NCBI RefSeq assembly: GCF_000262465.1
Contig: NZ_CM001489.1
Coordinates: 5,663,149-5,727,148 of the forward strand
Length of the DNA stretch: 64,000 nucleotides
DNA from: Frankia sp. QA3
Lineage (GTDB): Bacteria; Actinomycetota; Actinomycetes; Frankiales; Frankiaceae
Reading direction: 5' to 3'
Under the pieces are notes generated by a model, which was given only the letters and a program-made list of their open reading frames with translations, was not told where the DNA came from and ran no database searches. A program made the position numbers and the translations under genes. Positions 60,369 to 64,000 of the stretch are shown here, piece after piece (position 1 is the stretch's first letter; each line of letters begins with the position of its first letter).

Positions 60369-60815
60369 ATGACGACGAGTCTGCCCGCCAACTCGTTCGA
60401 GGTTCTGCTGGTCGAGGACGACCCGGGGGACGTCCTCATGACCCGCGAGGCGTTCGCCGATGATCGGATCAACGGCCGGCTGCATGTCGTGAACGACGGC
60501 ATCGAGGCCATGGCCTTCCTCCGGCGCGAGGAGCCGTTCACCGACGCTCCCACCGCCGACCTGGTCCTGCTCGACCTCAACCTGCCCCGCCGCAACGGCA
60601 TCGAGGTGCTGGCGGAGATCAAGGACGACGCGGAGCTGCGCCGCATCCCCGTCGTGGTGCTCACGACCTCGGACGCGTCCGAGGACATTCTGCGCAGCTA
60701 CAACCTGTACGCCAACGCCTACGTGACGAAGGCGGTCGACTTCGACCGGTTCGTCGACGACGTGCGTTTTATCGACGACTTCTTCATCACGGTCGTCCGC
60801 CTGCCGCGCCGCTGA
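60369..60815 (+). CDS. Single-domain response regulator (Rcp1/CheY-like)
   Basis: 148 residues, receiver domain only. Acidic pocket D17/D18, phosphoacceptor D69 (LLDLNLPRRNG), switch T99/T100 and K121. The VEDDPGDVLMTREAF opening is typical of regulators that pair with phytochrome-type or other histidine kinases; none is adjacent. The 3' end overlaps the next, convergent gene by 29 bases. Confidence 0.93.
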   Translation: MTTSLPANSFEVLLVEDDPGDVLMTREAFADDRINGRLHVVNDGIEAMAFLRREEPFTDAPTADLVLLDLNLPRRNGIEVLAEIKDDAELRRIPVVVLTTSDASEDILRSYNLYANAYVTKAVDFDRFVDDVRFIDDFFITVVRLPRR

Positions 60816-61518
60816 GCGCTGATTCCCGGCGCCACACCAGGGCGAGGGCGAACGGGTGCCCGCGGAAACGTCCCCATTTCGGCTTCGCGGCGAGCCAGGA
60901 ATCGTCGACGACGTTCTCCTGCATCTCCGCCAGTGCCCAACCCGTGCTCAGCCCCGCCGCGACCTGGTCGCTGACCAGGTGGACGTGGGTGGTGATCGCA
61001 CGCTGCGTGCCGGTGCCGTCGGTGTAGTGGGTCGGCATGCCGGAAGTCATGATGAAGTGCGGGTGGAAGCCGACGAGGACGAACAGGCCACCGGGCCGGG
61101 TCAGCCGGGCCGCCTCGGCGTAGAGCGGGGCGAGTCCGGGCAGGTGCTCGTCCATCAGACACGCCACGACAAGGTCGTAGCCCGCTGAGGGCAGGCCGGT
61201 GTCCGTCGCGTCCGCCTCGACGAGGCGATCGTGGGCGCCGCGTTCCCGGGCCAGCGCCAGCATCGCCGGCGTCAGGTCCACCCCGTCGACGGCCGCGACC
61301 CCACGGGTACGCAGCCAGGCGCCGGTGCGGCCGGTGCCGCAGCCCAGGTCCGCCGCCCGCGTGACCTGTGCCCACGCCGGCTGCCGAAGCCGGTCGAGCA
61401 GCGCGAGGTCCATGAAGTCCTCGACCGTCCGCTCGTAGCTGGCCGACCACTGCTCGTAACCGGTCCGGACGTCCACGGTCGGGTACCCGCGCAGGTCGAA
61501 CTGCGAGAAGGAGGGCAT
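60787..61518 (-). CDS. Class I SAM-dependent methyltransferase
   Basis: 243 residues. Motif I ADLGCGTGRTGAWL, acidic strand VDGVDLTPAML, and motif YDLVVACLMDEHLPG; LTRPGGLFVLVGFHPHF follows. Substrate unknown. ATG 61518 with GAAGGAGGGC-type context on the coding strand is weak; an in-frame start 28 codons up is less likely. Confidence 0.88.
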   Translation of the reverse strand: MPSFSQFDLRGYPTVDVRTGYEQWSASYERTVEDFMDLALLDRLRQPAWAQVTRAADLGCGTGRTGAWLRTRGVAAVDGVDLTPAMLALARERGAHDRLVEADATDTGLPSAGYDLVVACLMDEHLPGLAPLYAEAARLTRPGGLFVLVGFHPHFIMTSGMPTHYTDGTGTQRAITTHVHLVSDQVAAGLSTGWALAEMQENVVDDSWLAAKPKWGRFRGHPFALALVWRRESALSGAAGGRP

Positions 61519-61559
61519 CGGCGAAGTATCATCGCCTGCCACCCGGCCTTCAACGCAAA

Positions 61560-61597
61560 TTCGGCGCGTGGCTCCTGGGAGGGAGCCACGCGCCGAA
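61560..61597 (-). terminator. 16-base perfect hairpin after the cold-shock gene
   Basis: TTCGGCGCGTGGCTCC pairs exactly with 61582-61597 around a 6-base loop. On the minus strand it is followed by TTTGCGTT. It lies 25 bases past the csp stop: a good intrinsic terminator. Confidence 0.75.
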
Positions 61598-61621
61598 CGC
61601 AAAGCTGGGGGTGGTGCGACC

Positions 61622-61825
61622 TTAGGCGGGAGTCACGTTGTCCGCCTGCGGTCCCTTCTGGCCCTGCACGATCTCGAACTGGACGCTCTGGCCCTCATCC
61701 AGGGACTTGTAGCCGTCCGCCACGATCGAGGAGTAGTGGACGAACACGTCCGGGCCGCCACCGTCGACGGAGATGAATCCGAAGCCCTTCTCCGCGTTGA
61801 ACCACTTGACGGTACCCTGCGCCAC
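61622..61825 (-). CDS. Cold-shock protein (CspA family)
   Basis: 67 residues. RNP1 KGFGFI and RNP2 VFVHY are intact; starts [16 protein letters not shown]. Binds single-stranded RNA or DNA as a chaperone. GTG start with AAGGAG eight bases upstream. No other gene in its transcript. Confidence 0.96.
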   Translation of the reverse strand: MAQGTVKWFNAEKGFGFISVDGGGPDVFVHYSSIVADGYKSLDEGQSVQFEIVQGQKGPQADNVTPA

Positions 61826-62026
61826 GATACTTTCTCCTTGCCGCGCTCCCGGTGCGCGTCCTTCGCGTACCGGCCTCGCACCAGACCCCGACCGGTGCCG
61901 TGGTCTGGTCGTGCCGTTCTCTGCGTAGGTCACGCACCGAGAAACAAGCAACACCTCCAGCCTACCCCCAGGCTGGCCCGGTGCGCTGGACCAGCGGTGG
62001 ACTCAGTCTTGGTCCGGGCCCGTCCT

Positions 62027-62989
62027 TCACCCGCCGAGCGCCTGCGCCACCGCCAGTGCTGCCGGACCCGGCTGGCCGGCCCAGAGCAGCTCGGTGCGGA
62101 ACTCCAGGGCGGGCCCGAGCAGCGGCACGCCGACCGGGTCCACCCGGACGGTACCCGAGCCGTCGCCGTCGCTGGCGCTGGCGCCGTGCCGGTCGTCGAC
62201 GCCGGCCTGACCCGGGAGCCTGCCGGGGGCGAGCAGGCGGCGGGGAAGCACTCCGAGGCCGTGACCGGCGGCGATCAGCGCCAGCAGGCCCCCGACGTCT
62301 GCGCCGTCGTAGCGCAGCTGCGCCCGGAACCGCAGCTCTCCGGTCACGACGCGAAGATCGGCCACCCCACTCGCCACCTCGGGTGCGTCGATCCACCGGG
62401 CGTCGACGAGGTCCGCCAGCCGCAGCCCGGTGCGCCGGGCGAGCGGGTGCCCGTCGGGGAGGATCACGACGACCGGATCCGCGGCGACCCCGACCGCCCG
62501 AATGGGCCCCACATCGGGTAGCCGCAACGGGTCGCTGGAGGCGGCCAGCCCGGCGGCGAGGCCGAGATCGAACTCGCCCCGGGCCACGCCGTCCGCCACC
62601 GCCGCGGTGCCGGCGACGACGACGCGGACGTCCAGCCGGGGCCGGCCGGCCAGGACGTCCGCGAGGACCCGCGCGAGCCGGTCGGCGGCCAGCGGGTGGG
62701 TGGCGACCGTCAGCCGCTCGCTCGGCGCGCCGGCGGCCCGTACTACGTCGGTGCGCGCGGCGGCCAGGCGCAGCAGTAACGGGCCGGCGTGCTCCAGCAG
62801 GCGGGCACCGGCCTCGGTGACGGTGACTGGGCGGCGGTGCAGCAGCGCGACGCCGAGATCCGCCTCCAGCGCCGCGATCTGCTGCGAGACGGCGGACTGG
62901 GTGTAACCCAGCTCACGGGCGGCAGCCGAGAACGACCCCGCCGTCGCAACGCTGACGAAGGTGCGCAACTGCTGGGGATCCATGCCCAT
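62027..62989 (-). CDS. LysR-family transcriptional regulator
   Basis: 320 residues. N-terminal HTH: MDPQQLRTFVSVATAGSFSAAARELGYTQSAVSQQIAALEADLGVALLHR. The C-terminal substrate-binding domain follows. Divergent from the glutamine-amidotransferase gene at 63059, which it may regulate. Confidence 0.92.
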   Translation of the reverse strand: MGMDPQQLRTFVSVATAGSFSAAARELGYTQSAVSQQIAALEADLGVALLHRRPVTVTEAGARLLEHAGPLLLRLAAARTDVVRAAGAPSERLTVATHPLAADRLARVLADVLAGRPRLDVRVVVAGTAAVADGVARGEFDLGLAAGLAASSDPLRLPDVGPIRAVGVAADPVVVILPDGHPLARRTGLRLADLVDARWIDAPEVASGVADLRVVTGELRFRAQLRYDGADVGGLLALIAAGHGLGVLPRRLLAPGRLPGQAGVDDRHGASASDGDGSGTVRVDPVGVPLLGPALEFRTELLWAGQPGPAALAVAQALGG

Positions 62990-62993
62990 CAGT

Positions 62994-63007
62994 TTTGCTT
63001 ATGCAAA
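62994..63007. promoter_or_regulatory. LysR-type operator candidate
   Basis: TTTGC-TTAT-GCAAA, a perfect 5-base inverted repeat close to the T-N11-A rule, 5 bases upstream of the lysR start. Suits self-regulation and control of the divergent gene. Confidence 0.5.
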
Positions 63008-63058
63008 GTGCGCAGAGAATCGTTGGACCTGAACTGCGTGCCCGCCGACGATCGACGC

Positions 63059-63886
63059 ATGACCTCGAGCGCACCCGTCACCCCGGCCGCACCCGTCACG
63101 CCGGCCGCACCCGTCACACCCGTCGCACCCGTCACACCCGTCGCACCCGTCGCGCGTGTGGCGCTCGTCGGCGACCGCAGCGCCGAGGTCGCGGCGCACG
63201 GCCGCATCCCCGACCTGCTCGACGCGCTGCGCCGTCGCGACGGACTGCCGGTGGACGCCTACTGGATCCCGACCGACGAGGTGGCGGCCATGGGCCCGCT
63301 CGACGGCTTCGACGGCATCTGGCTGGTGCCGGGCAGCCCCTACGCCAGCGAGGCGGGCGCACTCGCGGCGGTCCGCACGGCGCGGGAGCGGGGCATCCCC
63401 TTCCTCGGGACCTGCGGCGGCCTGCAGCACGTCGTGCTGGAGTTCGCCCGCTCGGTGTGCGGCTTCGTGGACGCGGCGCATGCCGAGGTCGACCCCGATG
63501 CGCCCCACCCGCTGATCGTGCCGATTGCCTGTGCCCTGAACGGTCACGAGGGCGCTGTTCGGATCACCCGGGACTCCCTCGCCGAACGGGTCATCGGCGC
63601 GGACCGCACGGTCGAGCGCTACTACTGCTCATACGGGATCAACCCGGACCACATCGGACTGCTGCTCGCCCACGGCCTGCGGTTCAGCGGGGTGGACGAG
63701 TCCGGTGACGTCCGCGTCCTCGAACTGCCCGGCCATCCCTTCTTCCTGGCGACGCTGTTCCAGCCCGAGCTCGGCTCGGAGGTCAGCCGCCCGCATCCGG
63801 TCATCCGTGGCTTCGCCGAGGCCGCGGTGGCGACGGCCGCGGCCCGCCGCGCGTCGGCGCGGGTGACGCGGCGAACGCTCGGCTGA
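63059..63886 (+). CDS. CTP-synthase-like class I glutamine amidotransferase protein
   Basis: About 275 residues. Nucleophile elbow LGTCGGLQHVVLEFAR with the catalytic Cys, and a C-terminal HPFFLATLFQPE with His and Glu of the triad. It is the stand-alone glutaminase half, related to the CTP synthase C-terminus; acceptor partner unknown. The N-terminus is a minisatellite-coded APVTPA repeat. Divergent from lysR. Confidence 0.85.
   Translation: MTSSAPVTPAAPVTPAAPVTPVAPVTPVAPVARVALVGDRSAEVAAHGRIPDLLDALRRRDGLPVDAYWIPTDEVAAMGPLDGFDGIWLVPGSPYASEAGALAAVRTARERGIPFLGTCGGLQHVVLEFARSVCGFVDAAHAEVDPDAPHPLIVPIACALNGHEGAVRITRDSLAERVIGADRTVERYYCSYGINPDHIGLLLAHGLRFSGVDESGDVRVLELPGHPFFLATLFQPELGSEVSRPHPVIRGFAEAAVATAAARRASARVTRRTLG
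63071..63142 (+). repeat. In-frame 18-base minisatellite, 4 units
   Basis: Four units of GCACCCGTCACNCCGGCC and close variants, coding APVTPA/APVTPV at the N-terminus, ending right before the first strand of the amidotransferase domain (VARVALVGDR). Confidence 0.9.
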
Positions 63887-63991
63887 GCCGCAGCGACGCC
63901 GTACCGCCCCACCGGCCGCTGCGATCATGCCCGTCATAGACTTCCCTCCCGGTCAGCAGGCTGACGGGTGCCGGTGAGGAAGGGGCCATGT

Positions 63992-64000
63992 GAACGTCCT
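63992..64000 (+). CDS. Possible start of a gene cut by the window edge
   Basis: GTGAACGTC after GGAAGGGG, at ribosome-site distance. Only three codons are visible, so this is weakly supported. Confidence 0.25.

Overview
The window is high-GC actinobacterial DNA carrying a complete molybdenum-nitrogenase cluster in the order nifV-nifH-nifD-nifK-nifE-nifN-nifX-orf-orf-nifW-nifZ-nifB-hesB/nifU-hesA-nifS. This order, together with ergothioneine (egtABCD) genes, a mycothiol-type isomerase, a DLW-39 peptide and PIG-V/GT87-type mannosyltransferases, points to Frankia or a very close relative. No rRNA, insertion sequence, phage gene or CRISPR array was seen. One tRNA gene (Ala, TGC) is present.

Layout. 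1-6.8 kb: a class A penicillin-binding protein and two membrane glycosyltransferases. 7.0-10.6 kb: the rpsF-ssb-rpsR-rplI group, then dnaB behind a 540-base spacer rich in DnaA-box-like sequences. 10.8-14.5 kb: a small monooxygenase-like protein, a proline-rich membrane protein and ilvD. 14.6-19.6 kb: egtABCD on the minus strand. 20-22.2 kb: a NERD protein, a DLW-39 peptide, an ArfB-type ribosome-rescue factor and an unknown protein. 22.4-27 kb: a polyamine ABC operon (potABCD-like, minus strand). 27-35 kb: a DinB/mycothiol enzyme, an orphan ParA-like ATPase followed by three evenly spaced DnaA boxes, tRNA-Ala, and several regulators and small enzymes. 35-56 kb: the nif region, with a gene of unknown function divergent from nifV on the left, and a 2-oxoacid:ferredoxin oxidoreductase (korAB) plus fdxA on the right. 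56-64 kb: LtrA, a QorB/HxlR pair, a group III truncated haemoglobin, a response regulator, a cold-shock protein, and a LysR/glutamine-amidotransferase pair.

How the nif genes fit together. NifH, NifD and NifK are the enzyme. NifB, NifE, NifN, NifX and NifV make FeMo-cofactor and its homocitrate. NifS and the HesB-NifU fusion supply Fe-S clusters. NifW and NifZ help mature NifDK. KorAB and FdxA could supply low-potential electrons. Most genes from nifE to nifS overlap by 1-11 bases and probably form one translationally coupled operon. Larger spacers holding strong hairpins separate nifD/nifK and nifK/nifE, which suggests differential expression.

Main non-gene signals. (1) An AT-rich motif occurs three times: twice between the unknown gene and nifV, and once upstream of fdxA at the opposite end of the cluster. 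At nifV it sits in a segment able to form alternative hairpins. (2) Four 45-base palindromic elements with a conserved 17-base loop each lie just 3' of a gene. (3) Three consensus DnaA boxes are spaced exactly 46 bases apart after the orphan parA. (4) Many in-frame minisatellites occur, most with an 18-base unit, several placed right at the N-terminal edge of a conserved domain.
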